Part shown: in pieces, positions 35,296 through 43,946 of the stretch
How positions within the stretch are numbered: position 1 is the first letter of the stretch
How the letters are laid out: every line of letters starts with the position of its first letter
DNA from: Kordiimonadaceae bacterium
Lineage (GTDB): Bacteria > Pseudomonadota > Alphaproteobacteria > Sphingomonadales > Kordiimonadaceae
Assembly: GCA_017640725.1 (NCBI GenBank)
Contig: JAEPQB010000003.1
Coordinates: 372,001-436,000 of the forward strand
Reading direction: 5' to 3'
Length of the DNA: 64,000 nt
The notes under the pieces: model-generated
What the model was told of the DNA's origin: nothing
Database searches by the model: none
The model's input: only the letters and a program-made list of their open reading frames with translations
Made by a program: the position numbers and the translations under genes

Positions 35296-37194
35296 TTATT
35301 CGTTAGCTGCCTTTGCAGTCCCGAGGGCGTCTTCAGCAGTCATCCACGCAGTTTCTGCATCATCCAATCGGTGCTTTATGTCCGCCAGCTTGAGCTGCAA
35401 ATTCTGGACGAGTTGGGTGGCTTCCGGCTTTTGCTCCTCATACAGCGAGGGATCAGCAAGCCGCTGTTCCACTTTAACTTTTTCTTTTTCGAGCTTTTCT
35501 ACCGCAGCTTCTGCCTTCTCGACGGCGCGTTTAAATGGCGCCAGTCGCTTGCGCGCTTCCGCAGCGGATTGACGTGCTGCTTTTCGCGTGTCAGCAACTT
35601 TGGGGCCGCGCTTTTCAGCGCGTTCACCGGCTCTTAGCGCCAACAGATGACGTCGATAGTCATCCAAATCTCCATCAAATCGTCCCACATCGCCATTCTC
35701 CACAAGCCACAAACGGTCCGCGCAAGCATTAACCAAATGTCTGTCATGGCTAATGAGAAGGACAGCACCATCATATTCATTGATGGCATGAATGAGAGCC
35801 TCGCGACTGTCCACATCCAAGTGGTTTGTTGGCTCATCCATGATAAGCAGTTGCGGCTTCTTGAAGGTCGCAATTGCGAACATCAGTCTGGCCTTTTCTC
35901 CGCCGGACAGGCTTTCTACGGGACGATCTGCTTTATCGACCCCGAACCCAAAAGACCCCAGGCGCGCTCGGACCTTTGCCTCGATGGCATCCGGCATCAA
36001 TTTGGCCAAATGGTTGAATGGCGACGCTTTGGGCATCAGTTCATCAAGCTGGTGCTGGGCAAAATAGCCGATTTCGAGCTTACGAGATTTGCGCAATTTC
36101 CCCAGCATGGGTTTGAGCTTGTCGGCCAGCAACTTTGCGAATGTCGATTTACCGTTTCCGTTTGCGCCCAGAAGGGCAATGCGGTCATCCATGTCGATCC
36201 GCAAATCCAGTTTGGTCAGGACGGGTTTTTCAGCCTCGTACCCAACACTGGTTTCCTCCAGAACGATTAGAGGGGAGGAGAGCGGCTCCGGCTTGGGGAA
36301 GTTAAACGGTACGGTATGCGCCTCGACCATAGTCGCGATGGGGCGCATTCGCTCAAGTGCTTTGATCCGGCTTTGCGCTTGCTTGGCTTTGCTTGCCTTG
36401 TACCGAAAACGCTCCACAAATGCCTCAATGTGACGTTTTTCAGCTTCCTGTTTGGCCTTCAGGGCCATCTGCCGTTCCATGTGCTCCCGGCGCATGTCTT
36501 CAAACCGGTCATAGCCACCGGTATAGCTATTGAGTTTTCCATTCTCGAGATGAACGATGTGACTTACAGCTTTGTTCAGCAAGTCTCGGTCATGGCTCAC
36601 GATCAAAACCGTGTATGGATAGCTACGAAGAAACGTCTCCAACCACATCACGCCTTCAAGGTCGAGATAGTTTGTTGGTTCGTCCAATAGCAGCAAATCT
36701 GGTTCATTGAAGAGAACGCAAGCAAGTGCAACCCGCATGCGCCAGCCGCCGGAATAACTGGAGCAGGGGCGAGACTGTGCCTCAGTATCAAATCCTAACC
36801 CAGATAAAATAGAGGCGGCGCGCGCTTCGGCCGAATGTGCACCAATGTCGGCAAGCCTCGTATGGATTTCGGCAATGCGGTTGGGATCTGTTGCGGTTTC
36901 AGCTTCCGCATTCAGATCCGTTAGCTCAGCATGAGATTGCAACACGGTGTTTAGCAGACTTTGCGGTCCGCCAGGGGCCTCTTGGCCCACGTGGCCAACT
37001 TTCGCAGTTTGCTGAACATTTATCTCGCCACTCTCTGGCCCGATTTCTTTCAAAATCATACGTAGGAGTGTTGATTTGCCCGCGCCGTTGCGCCCCACGA
37101 GGCCAACCTTGTGGCCTGCTGGGATGGCAACTGTTGCTTCCTCAAAAAGGAGCCTGTCACCGATACGGTAGGTAATGTCGTTGATATGCAGCAT
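35296..37194 (-). CDS. ABC-F family ATPase (YheS/Uup-like)
   Basis: 632 residues, cytoplasmic, no membrane segments. Two ABC domains: Walker A GRNGAGKSTLLR and GANGNGKSTFAK; signature motifs SSYSGGWRMRVALA and ESLSGGEKARLMFA; Walker B LLLLDEPTNYLDL and LLIMDEPTNHLDV. A linker (MERQMALKAKQEAEKRHIEA) joins them and the C-terminus is a charged coiled coil (AVEKAEAAVEKLEKEKVKVE). ABC-F proteins act on ribosomes (translation factors or antibiotic protection). Order of motifs suggests the YheS branch. Divergent from ndk. Confidence 0.93.
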   Translation of the reverse strand: MLHINDITYRIGDRLLFEEATVAIPAGHKVGLVGRNGAGKSTLLRMILKEIGPESGEINVQQTAKVGHVGQEAPGGPQSLLNTVLQSHAELTDLNAEAETATDPNRIAEIHTRLADIGAHSAEARAASILSGLGFDTEAQSRPCSSYSGGWRMRVALACVLFNEPDLLLLDEPTNYLDLEGVMWLETFLRSYPYTVLIVSHDRDLLNKAVSHIVHLENGKLNSYTGGYDRFEDMRREHMERQMALKAKQEAEKRHIEAFVERFRYKASKAKQAQSRIKALERMRPIATMVEAHTVPFNFPKPEPLSSPLIVLEETSVGYEAEKPVLTKLDLRIDMDDRIALLGANGNGKSTFAKLLADKLKPMLGKLRKSRKLEIGYFAQHQLDELMPKASPFNHLAKLMPDAIEAKVRARLGSFGFGVDKADRPVESLSGGEKARLMFAIATFKKPQLLIMDEPTNHLDVDSREALIHAINEYDGAVLLISHDRHLVNACADRLWLVENGDVGRFDGDLDDYRRHLLALRAGERAEKRGPKVADTRKAARQSAAEARKRLAPFKRAVEKAEAAVEKLEKEKVKVEQRLADPSLYEEQKPEATQLVQNLQLKLADIKHRLDDAETAWMTAEDALGTAKAANE

Positions 37195-37322
37195 GCCGAG
37201 GCACCTAGCACAGGTACCTCAACGCTGCAAAGCAAAGCTTGGCAAGGCTGCGGATTGTGGCTATAAGGCGCGCGAATCAATCACTAACGCAGATTACTGC
37301 ATTTTCAAAAAGGGATGTCCCC

Positions 37323-37745
37323 ATGGCTCTCGAGCGTACATTTTCCATCATTAAGCCCGACGCAACGAACCGCAACCTGACAGGTGCGATCAATGCAATC
37401 TTCGAAAAAGCTGGTCTGCGTGTTGTTGCACAAAAGCGCATTCGCATGACTGAAGACCAAGCGCAAACTTTTTACGCTGTTCACAGCGAACGCCCGTTCT
37501 TTGGCGAACTGGTTGAGTTCATGACTTCAGCTCCGGTTGTTGTTCAAGTTCTCGAAGGCGACAATGCTGTTGCGCACCACCGTGAAGTCATGGGCGCGAC
37601 TAACCCTGCTGAAGCTGCTGAGGGTACTGTGCGCAAAGAGTTTGCGCTTTCAATCGGCGAAAACTCGGTTCACGGCTCTGACAGCCTTGAGAATGCGGCA
37701 ATTGAAATTGCCCAGTTCTTCTCTGGCAATGAGATTGTTGGCTAA
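37323..37745 (+). CDS. ndk: Nucleoside diphosphate kinase
   Basis: Balances nucleoside triphosphate pools through a phospho-histidine. 140 residues. [12 protein letters not shown]-terminal signature, and the active-site region [17 protein letters not shown], with histidine in NSVHGSDS; the more upstream HR in [14 protein letters not shown] is conserved as well. Start at 37323 after AAAGGGA. A strong terminator follows at once. Confidence 0.98.
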   Translation: MALERTFSIIKPDATNRNLTGAINAIFEKAGLRVVAQKRIRMTEDQAQTFYAVHSERPFFGELVEFMTSAPVVVQVLEGDNAVAHHREVMGATNPAEAAEGTVRKEFALSIGENSVHGSDSLENAAIEIAQFFSGNEIVG

Positions 37746-37768
37746 TCAATTCTTAGTCGAACCTGATA

Positions 37769-37796
37769 AGCGTGCCACAAGTGGCACGCTTTTTTT
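37769..37796 (+). terminator. Terminator after ndk
   Basis: AGCGTGCCAC and GTGGCACGCT pair exactly with a two-base AA spacer and are followed by seven Ts. The T-tract reaches the stop codon of the convergent histidine-kinase gene. Confidence 0.95.
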
Positions 37797-38886
37797 ATGC
37801 CCGTTGGACCCGCTCTGGCGGCAGAATCACCTGGACCTCGGTGCCAACCTCTTTTTGAGATGTAATTTCCAGTTTGCCACCATGCATTTCAGCAAACCGT
37901 TTCACCAAAGGAAGGCCTAATCCTGCGCCAGACGCTTTGCGTGTCATGGTCTCTTCAAATTGGGTAAATGGTTCAAGTGCTTGTTTGGCTTCCAGAGGGG
38001 TCATGCCGGCACCTGTGTCTGCAACAGACATCACAAATCCGCGTGTGGGGTCGTGGACGAGTGACATTGTTGCCGTGCCGCCTGCATCATTGAACTTGAT
38101 AGCGTTAGAGAGCAAATTCAGGGCGATTTGTTTGATCAGGCGGCGATCCGCTGTGAGGCGCGAGGAACCCTGAATGGTTTTTTCCAGCTTTACATTGGCA
38201 TTCTCAGCCTCGACTGCCATCAAATAAAAACACTCCTCGACAACTTCTGTCGGGTCAAATTCTACTTCATCCAATTCATACGTTTCAGCGTCCATTTGGG
38301 CGAGTGAAAGAATATCGTCGATGGTCGCGAGCAGATGGTTGCTGCTTTTCAAAATAATGTCGCTGTATTCAACATATTCGGCGGGCGAGAGCTTGCGATT
38401 CCTGGGGTCTGACATGATTTCTGAAAAGCCGATCACAGCGGTTAACGGGGTTTTCAGTTCAAGGCTCATGATCGACAAGAACTTGTCTTTGGCGGAATTG
38501 GCTCTTTCTGCGGCGGCCAAAGCGGCTTTTAATTCGCGTTCAGTAACCAAACGCTGTTCAATTTCCTTCTTAAGAATGAATGACATGCGAAGCCATTCAG
38601 CGAATCCAAAGCAGAACATAATTCCGCCTGGCGCGTATCCATAAACCGGCACGATGAAGTCCCAGCCCTCCTCGTCCGTAAATTCCAGCATGAGATAGCC
38701 AAGCGGGGTTTCTTCAAACCAGTTGAAAAAGCTTGCGAGCAAAAACAGGGTGATTCCGCCGAAAATCCAGCGAAAGCCGCGAACTTCGATATCCGTTTGC
38801 CGATAAAGTCGAATGAAAACGACAAGAACAAAAATGGCCGCAAGAAACAGCACCAAATCTGGATGAATGTAATCCAAAACGGCCAT
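37795..38886 (-). CDS. Membrane histidine-kinase-like protein lacking the phospho-acceptor histidine
   Basis: 363 residues. Three likely membrane segments (about 10-28, 40-55, 84-99), a coiled linker, a HisKA dimerisation region and an HATPase domain. The ATPase boxes look intact: N-box LNLLSNAIKFNDAGG, G1 VADTGAGM, G2 GAGLGLPLVKRFAEMHGG. The H-box, usually MSHELRTPL, reads MSLELKTPL: residue 142 is Leu (codon CTT at 38461-38463), so the normal autophosphorylation site is missing. No response regulator is nearby. It may be a pseudokinase or partner of another kinase; a sequencing error at this base would also explain it. Its stop overlaps the ndk terminator. Confidence 0.88.
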   Translation of the reverse strand: MAVLDYIHPDLVLFLAAIFVLVVFIRLYRQTDIEVRGFRWIFGGITLFLLASFFNWFEETPLGYLMLEFTDEEGWDFIVPVYGYAPGGIMFCFGFAEWLRMSFILKKEIEQRLVTERELKAALAAAERANSAKDKFLSIMSLELKTPLTAVIGFSEIMSDPRNRKLSPAEYVEYSDIILKSSNHLLATIDDILSLAQMDAETYELDEVEFDPTEVVEECFYLMAVEAENANVKLEKTIQGSSRLTADRRLIKQIALNLLSNAIKFNDAGGTATMSLVHDPTRGFVMSVADTGAGMTPLEAKQALEPFTQFEETMTRKASGAGLGLPLVKRFAEMHGGKLEITSQKEVGTEVQVILPPERVQRA

Positions 38887-38962
38887 TTTGCCCCTCCTGA
38901 ACCACAGTCTAGGGGCGAAACGAAAGCTAATTCAAGGACTATAAAGTGTGCTTTATCCGATA

Positions 38963-39619
38963 CTAGTTAGCTGGTACTGGGCTAATCAGCCCCACAGAAC
39001 CTAAGTCGGTGTCTTTGAAGACGCATTTCTGCCCGGAAACCCTCACTTTGCCCTCTGCGACCAATCTAACGGCTTCTGGATAAAGTGTGTGCTCGTAAGT
39101 CAGTACTTTTTTTGCCAGAGAGTCTTCGGTTTCGTTGGCATCAATAGGCACTGCTGCCTGCATTATGATAGGGCCATCGTCCATTTCAGGTCGCACGAAA
39201 TGCACGGTGCAACCTCCAAATCGAACACCATCTTCAATCGCTCTCGCGTGGGTGTGCAACCCTTTGTATGAAGGAAGCAGAGACGGGTGGATGTTAATCA
39301 TCCGGTCTTTCCACTTCCCAACAAATGTAGCGGTCAGCAACCGCATGAAGCCGGCCAGGCAAACTAACTCCACATCATGGTCTTTGAGGCGGTCATGCAG
39401 GATGTCTTCAAAGTCTTCGCGCGTTTCATAGTCTTTATGATCGACGCACTCTGCGCTAATCCCGGCGGACTTAGCACGTTCGAGGCCATATGCGTCTGGG
39501 CGGTTTGACACGACAACGGCAATTTCCGCCGGGTAACTGGGGTCATTGCATGCGTCAATCAAGGCTTGCAAGTTAGTGCCGCCGCCAGAGATCAATACTG
39601 CCAGTTTAAGTTTTCGCAT
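38963..39619 (-). CDS. purN: Phosphoribosylglycinamide formyltransferase
   Basis: Third step of purine synthesis, transferring a formyl group from formyl-THF to GAR. 218 residues. VLISGGGTNLQALID (phosphate loop), catalytic NIHPSLLPSYKG with the conserved His, and DDGPIIMQA with the catalytic Asp. Three bases separate it from purM, so they are co-expressed. Confidence 0.97.
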   Translation of the reverse strand: MRKLKLAVLISGGGTNLQALIDACNDPSYPAEIAVVVSNRPDAYGLERAKSAGISAECVDHKDYETREDFEDILHDRLKDHDVELVCLAGFMRLLTATFVGKWKDRMINIHPSLLPSYKGLHTHARAIEDGVRFGGCTVHFVRPEMDDGPIIMQAAVPIDANETEDSLAKKVLTYEHTLYPEAVRLVAEGKVRVSGQKCVFKDTDLGSVGLISPVPAN

Positions 39620-39622
39620 GGC

Positions 39623-40726
39623 TTATTCGGAACCTGTCTCAGCTGTCCAGTCCATGTCGGAACCCCACGTTCCCGCCACACCAGAAACCTCGCATACCGG
39701 GGCGCCATCTCCTGCAGCCACTTCACCAATGGTATATACGGTTTCGCCATGCGCCGTCAGCAGCTCGGCAGCTGCTGCGGCATTGTCTTTTCCTACGATC
39801 GCTACCATTCCGATGCCACAGTTGAATGTGCGCGCCATTTCACGCGTTGCTATATTGCCTTGTTCTTGAAGCCATTCAAAAACTGGGGGCAAGGACCATG
39901 ACGTTGTGTCGATCTTTGCCACGGTGTTTTCGGGCATCACACGCGGGATGTTTTCAAGAAAACCGCCACCTGTAATATGGGCGAGACCTTTTACATAGCC
40001 AGCTTTGACAGCAGCCAGACAGCTGCGAACGTATATTTTTGTTGGGGCCAGCAGTGCTTCCCCAAGCGTTTGATCAGAAAATGGCGACTTGTCCGCGTAG
40101 GAATGACCTTCACCTGAGACCAAGCGGCGAATAAGAGAATAACCATTTGAATGCGGGCCGCTGGATGCAAGGCCTAAAATAATGTCGCCAACTGCAATGT
40201 CGGCCCCGTTCAACAGTTCACCGCGTTCCGCAGCGCCAACAGAAAATCCGGCCAGATCATAATCGGAGCCCTGGTACATGCCGGGCATTTCAGCGGTTTC
40301 ACCACCAATAAGCGCTGCACCCGCCTGACGGCAGCCTTCTGCGATGCCCGCAACCACTTCAGTCATCTGCTTCACATCGAGTTTGCCTGTCGCAATATAG
40401 TCGAGGAAAAGAAGCGGTTCAGCACCTTGTACCACCAGATCATTCACGCACATTGCCACCAAATCGATGCCCACTGTGTCGTGCTTTTGTGCGTCGATGG
40501 CGACTTTCAGCTTGGTGCCGACGCCGTCATTTGCTGCAACGAGGATAGGGTCAGCGTATCCTGCTGCCTTCAAATCAAACAAGCCACCAAATCCGCCAAG
40601 GTCTGCGTCTGCTCCTGGTCTTCGTGTGCTGCCTGCCAGCGGTTTAATATTGTCGACCAGCGCTTCACCGGCATCAATGTCAACACCTGCTTGCTTGTAC
40701 GTGTAAGAGTTTTTGGAAGTAGCCAT
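39623..40726 (-). CDS. purM: Phosphoribosylformylglycinamidine cyclo-ligase (AIR synthetase)
   Basis: Fifth step of purine synthesis. 367 residues from ATG at 40726, where the family's [20 protein letters not shown] begins; the open frame upstream into the intergenic region is not used. [27 protein letters not shown] and [11 protein letters not shown] are the family signatures. Divergent from the DUF2066 gene. Confidence 0.96.
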   Translation of the reverse strand: MATSKNSYTYKQAGVDIDAGEALVDNIKPLAGSTRRPGADADLGGFGGLFDLKAAGYADPILVAANDGVGTKLKVAIDAQKHDTVGIDLVAMCVNDLVVQGAEPLLFLDYIATGKLDVKQMTEVVAGIAEGCRQAGAALIGGETAEMPGMYQGSDYDLAGFSVGAAERGELLNGADIAVGDIILGLASSGPHSNGYSLIRRLVSGEGHSYADKSPFSDQTLGEALLAPTKIYVRSCLAAVKAGYVKGLAHITGGGFLENIPRVMPENTVAKIDTTSWSLPPVFEWLQEQGNIATREMARTFNCGIGMVAIVGKDNAAAAAELLTAHGETVYTIGEVAAGDGAPVCEVSGVAGTWGSDMDWTAETGSE

Positions 40727-40831
40727 TATGTTCGCTCTAGATGCACCATGTTGTTGGCAATCCACACTACATTTATTGGTGTTTCGCCTCGCAATTGCCA
40801 TTATGGGCGTTATAGTGGCGCGCATTCGGTT

Positions 40832-41968
40832 ATGAAAGCCCTTATCCGTTTGTGTGTTCAATTTATGTGCTTGTTTCGCAATTTTACTAGAAGTCTCGCC
40901 GCACTAATGCTTGCCGTGGGTATCTCTCCGTTCTTGGCCGCACAAGATCTGGCCGATACGCCGTTGGACCAATTGTTTACCATACGGGCGATCAAAGTAG
41001 ATGAGACAGATCGCAGCGCTGACAGGGCCAGACGCAAGGCTTTGCTGGGGGCGGAATCTCAAGCTTACATAAAGTTGTTGCAAAAAATTACGCAGCAAGA
41101 AGACAGAGAGCTTTTGCCGGAGCTAACTAACGAACAAAGACAAGCTTTGATTAGCGGTATCGAGTTTGTTGATGAGCAGTCGTCCAGCCGCAGGTACATT
41201 GCGACCCTCAATGTTCGGTTCGAACCTGACAGGGTTAGCCAGTATTTGGCTGACTATGGTGTGCCACACGTTCTGGGCACTGGCCGCCCGGTGTTGGTGG
41301 TCCACGCGCACCAAAAGGGCCTCAGACAGTATTTGTGGGATTTGGACCTGGCCCTCGCGGAGGCGAGGAGCGAAGTTGATTGGTTGAATCGAATTCGAGG
41401 GTATTTGTTTGCCAAAGGATCCATTCAAGAACGGCTAATAATGACCGCTTCCGAAGTTTTTGATTTCAACCTGGAGCAGGCAAATAAAATCACCGAACTT
41501 AACGGTTTGCGAGCGACAACTCTCATTGGTTCAAAAATTGAGCAAAATGACGACGGTGTGACTGTACTGAAATATCGATATTTGGCCACCGACAGTGGGG
41601 TCGAAGGGCAGGGTGAAATCGCCCTCAAAGACCAAGATGAGGCCGCTGCCCTTGTTTCGATGTACAATGATATTCTGGAAGTCATTGACGGGGCATGGCG
41701 CGAAAGACTGTTGGTTGATACCGCTAGCTCTGGTGATCTCACGGTGGTGGTGCCAAGCCGCTCCCTAAACGAGTTTGTGGAAGTCCAGAAGCGCCTTGCC
41801 GGCGTGACCCTGGTACAATCTGTGGAGACAGTCTCCGTTGCACTGCCGCTTAGTAGCCTTCAGATAAGTTACACTGGAAGGGCGGATCAATTGGCCATGG
41901 CGTTGAGGTTTGAGGGACTGGATTTGAAACCATACGGCAATCAAATGATTCTTGAGTTGCGTCCTTAG
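40832..41968 (+). CDS. DUF2066 domain protein, exported
   Basis: 378 residues from ATG at 40832 (ATG at 40865 also possible); the open frame further upstream is antisense to purM and not used. A signal peptide or anchor ([18 protein letters not shown]) is followed by a DUF2066 domain ([20 protein letters not shown], then [21 protein letters not shown] and VLVVHAHQK). Function unknown; the gene stands between purM and the perM-like permease in many Alphaproteobacteria. Confidence 0.85.
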   Translation: MKALIRLCVQFMCLFRNFTRSLAALMLAVGISPFLAAQDLADTPLDQLFTIRAIKVDETDRSADRARRKALLGAESQAYIKLLQKITQQEDRELLPELTNEQRQALISGIEFVDEQSSSRRYIATLNVRFEPDRVSQYLADYGVPHVLGTGRPVLVVHAHQKGLRQYLWDLDLALAEARSEVDWLNRIRGYLFAKGSIQERLIMTASEVFDFNLEQANKITELNGLRATTLIGSKIEQNDDGVTVLKYRYLATDSGVEGQGEIALKDQDEAAALVSMYNDILEVIDGAWRERLLVDTASSGDLTVVVPSRSLNEFVEVQKRLAGVTLVQSVETVSVALPLSSLQISYTGRADQLAMALRFEGLDLKPYGNQMILELRP

Positions 41969-42016
41969 TATCTAATACTTACATCTTTGCATGTTCATAC
42001 ATTTTAGGGGGAAGCT

Positions 42017-43123
42017 ATGAATCGCTGGGTTTTGATTATCAGTGTTGCTGTCACTGCATTGTTCATTTATTTGACCCGCGGGGTTTTGTTGCCTTTTCTT
42101 GCCGGATTGGCCATAGCCTATTTCCTCGATCCAGTAGCCGACCTCCTTGAAGAACGGAAAGTGCCACGGGGCATCGCTGCCGCGCTGGTCATCACACTGT
42201 TTTTCTTGATCATTGTTGGCGTGATATTGGCGTTCTGGCCGATTTTGCAAAGCCAATTGGCTGGAGTCGCAACTACATTGCCGCAGACGCTCGCGAATTT
42301 CCGACCGTGGCTGAATGAGTTGCTGGTCAACCTAACGGAAAACTACGGCGTCAACTTGGGTTCCGATGTGGACAGTTTGCTTGCAACCTTTTCCGACGGG
42401 TTGATGACACAGGCAAAAGCCGCGTTTAGCGGCGCAGTGAGAGGGGGCCTGGCCTTCTTTTCGCTGTTGTCACTCCTGCTGATCTCACCTGTGGTCGCGT
42501 TCTATTTGCTTCGAGATTGGGACTTGATGGTTGCTAAGGTAGACAGCTGGCTGCCAACTCAAGGCGGCCCGGTCATGCGAGAACAGCTGAAGAAAATTGA
42601 TGAGGTCTTGGCAGGTTTTGTCCGGGGTCAACTGCTTGTAAGTACTTCAATGGGCGTGATGTACGGTATTGGCTGGTCTTTGGCAGGTCTGGATTTTGGG
42701 CTCGTACTTGGACTTTTGGCAGGCGTCATGTCGTTTGTCCCGTTTGTAGGCGCTCTCTTTGCGGCCATAGTGGCTGTGGCGATGGCATTCGGTCAATTTG
42801 GCTTCGATCCTGTGCAAATCGCGTTGGTGGCCGCCGTCTTCTTTGTGGTGCAAACAGTTGAAAGTGCCTTTTTAACGCCCCGACTGGTCGGGGAGCGCGT
42901 GGGCCTTCATCCTGTTTGGGTGTTGTTTGCTGTTTTCGCCGGCGGAGAAGTTATGGGCTTTGTCGGAGTTCTTATCGCAGTGCCCGCAGCCGCGGCTATT
43001 GCCGTACTTGTGCGTTATTGGATTGACCGTTACTTGGAACACTATCAGGTGAACGCAGATGGAACCGTTGCAGTGACTGAACCTGATGAGACAGACGAAA
43101 CCTCGGTACAGAAAGAAGAATAG
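42017..43123 (+). CDS. AI-2E/PerM family permease
   Basis: 368 residues, about seven to eight membrane segments (VLIISVAVTALFIYLTRGVL, LALVITLFFLIIVGVILAFW-like). FLAGLAIAYFLDPVADLLEERKVPR and the late FVPFVGALFAA and LTPRLVGERVGLHPVWVLFA segments are family signatures. Some members export a signal molecule or Na+/H+; the substrate here is unknown. Only two bases before hdaA, so probably cotranscribed. Confidence 0.9.
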   Translation: MNRWVLIISVAVTALFIYLTRGVLLPFLAGLAIAYFLDPVADLLEERKVPRGIAAALVITLFFLIIVGVILAFWPILQSQLAGVATTLPQTLANFRPWLNELLVNLTENYGVNLGSDVDSLLATFSDGLMTQAKAAFSGAVRGGLAFFSLLSLLLISPVVAFYLLRDWDLMVAKVDSWLPTQGGPVMREQLKKIDEVLAGFVRGQLLVSTSMGVMYGIGWSLAGLDFGLVLGLLAGVMSFVPFVGALFAAIVAVAMAFGQFGFDPVQIALVAAVFFVVQTVESAFLTPRLVGERVGLHPVWVLFAVFAGGEVMGFVGVLIAVPAAAAIAVLVRYWIDRYLEHYQVNADGTVAVTEPDETDETSVQKEE

Positions 43124-43125
43124 CG

Positions 43126-43806
43126 TTGGCCAGTTCCCGCCAAATTCCGTTTGACCTTATCCAGCCCGTCAGCTTCGATTTGAATGACTTTGTCGTGGCT
43201 CCGTGCAATTCGGATGCTTTTACCTTTGTTGACCGTTGGCTGGATAGTCCATTTCATTTTGGCGCCGTCATTGGCCCATCAGGTTCGGGCAAGTCTCACT
43301 TACTTGGAGGATGGTTAAGGGAGCATGGTGCGACCAAACTTTTGCCAACAGCCCAGTTATCTGACGTTGAACCTGGCGGTCTTTATGTTGCAGACGACAT
43401 AGACCAGGTGGGCAAAAATGGTGAGCATGTCTATTCAGATGAGCTCTTGTTCCACATGTTTAATTGGTCAAAAGAACAGCGGGCGAAAGTGTTGGTCAGC
43501 GCCCGTACCCCGCCCAATCAATGGGGACGGCAGCTACCAGACCTGGTTTCCCGTTTAGGGACTGTACCCATTGCTTCCATTGACCAGCCCGATGACCAAA
43601 TACTTTCTGTGATGTTAATTAAATCTTTTTCAGACAGACAGTTACAGGTCGATCTTCAAGTAATAAACTATATATTGGGTCGTATGCCGCGAACGTATGC
43701 CGCTGCCAAACAGTTGGCAAATGACTTGGATAATATGGCGTTGGCAGAGAAGCGTAGGATCACTAAAGATTTGGCCAGGCGGTGTCTCCAGCAGCTTTCG
43801 AAGTAG
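43126..43806 (+). CDS. hdaA: DnaA regulatory inactivator HdaA
   Basis: 226 residues, a DnaA-like AAA+ domain without the DNA-binding domain of DnaA. Walker A GPSGSGKS is at 50-57; Walker B appears as LYVADDIDQ; arginine-rich sensor regions follow (RTPPNQWGRQLPDLVSRLG). HdaA stimulates DnaA-ATP hydrolysis to prevent over-initiation. Start is TTG after AGAAAGAAGAA. Order permease-hdaA-ppk is typical of Alphaproteobacteria. Confidence 0.92.
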   Translation: MASSRQIPFDLIQPVSFDLNDFVVAPCNSDAFTFVDRWLDSPFHFGAVIGPSGSGKSHLLGGWLREHGATKLLPTAQLSDVEPGGLYVADDIDQVGKNGEHVYSDELLFHMFNWSKEQRAKVLVSARTPPNQWGRQLPDLVSRLGTVPIASIDQPDDQILSVMLIKSFSDRQLQVDLQVINYILGRMPRTYAAAKQLANDLDNMALAEKRRITKDLARRCLQQLSK

Positions 43807-43946
43807 TAGCTTTGTTGGTTGCGGAAGTACGCTTCAGCTCCGCAAATCGTTGAGGCGCGTGAGGATCTTTGCGTAAGCAAAGCGTAACAAAGCTCTTGTA
43901 CGGCATGATGTATATACGGCACAACTGTATGGAGTAGGAGTTGAGC

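Noticed and set aside
35647-36270. 207-codon plus-strand open frame opposite the ABC-F gene
   Set aside because: Antisense of the Walker and signature motifs of a certain ABC-F protein; no ribosome binding site.
40427-40831. Upstream extension of the DUF2066 open frame
   Set aside because: It runs antisense through purM and across the intergenic region; the signal peptide begins at 40832 or 40865.
43867-43882. CTTTGC-GTAA-GCAAAG inverted repeat upstream of ppk
   Set aside because: Only six-base arms and no match to a Pho box or promoter spacing that I could defend.
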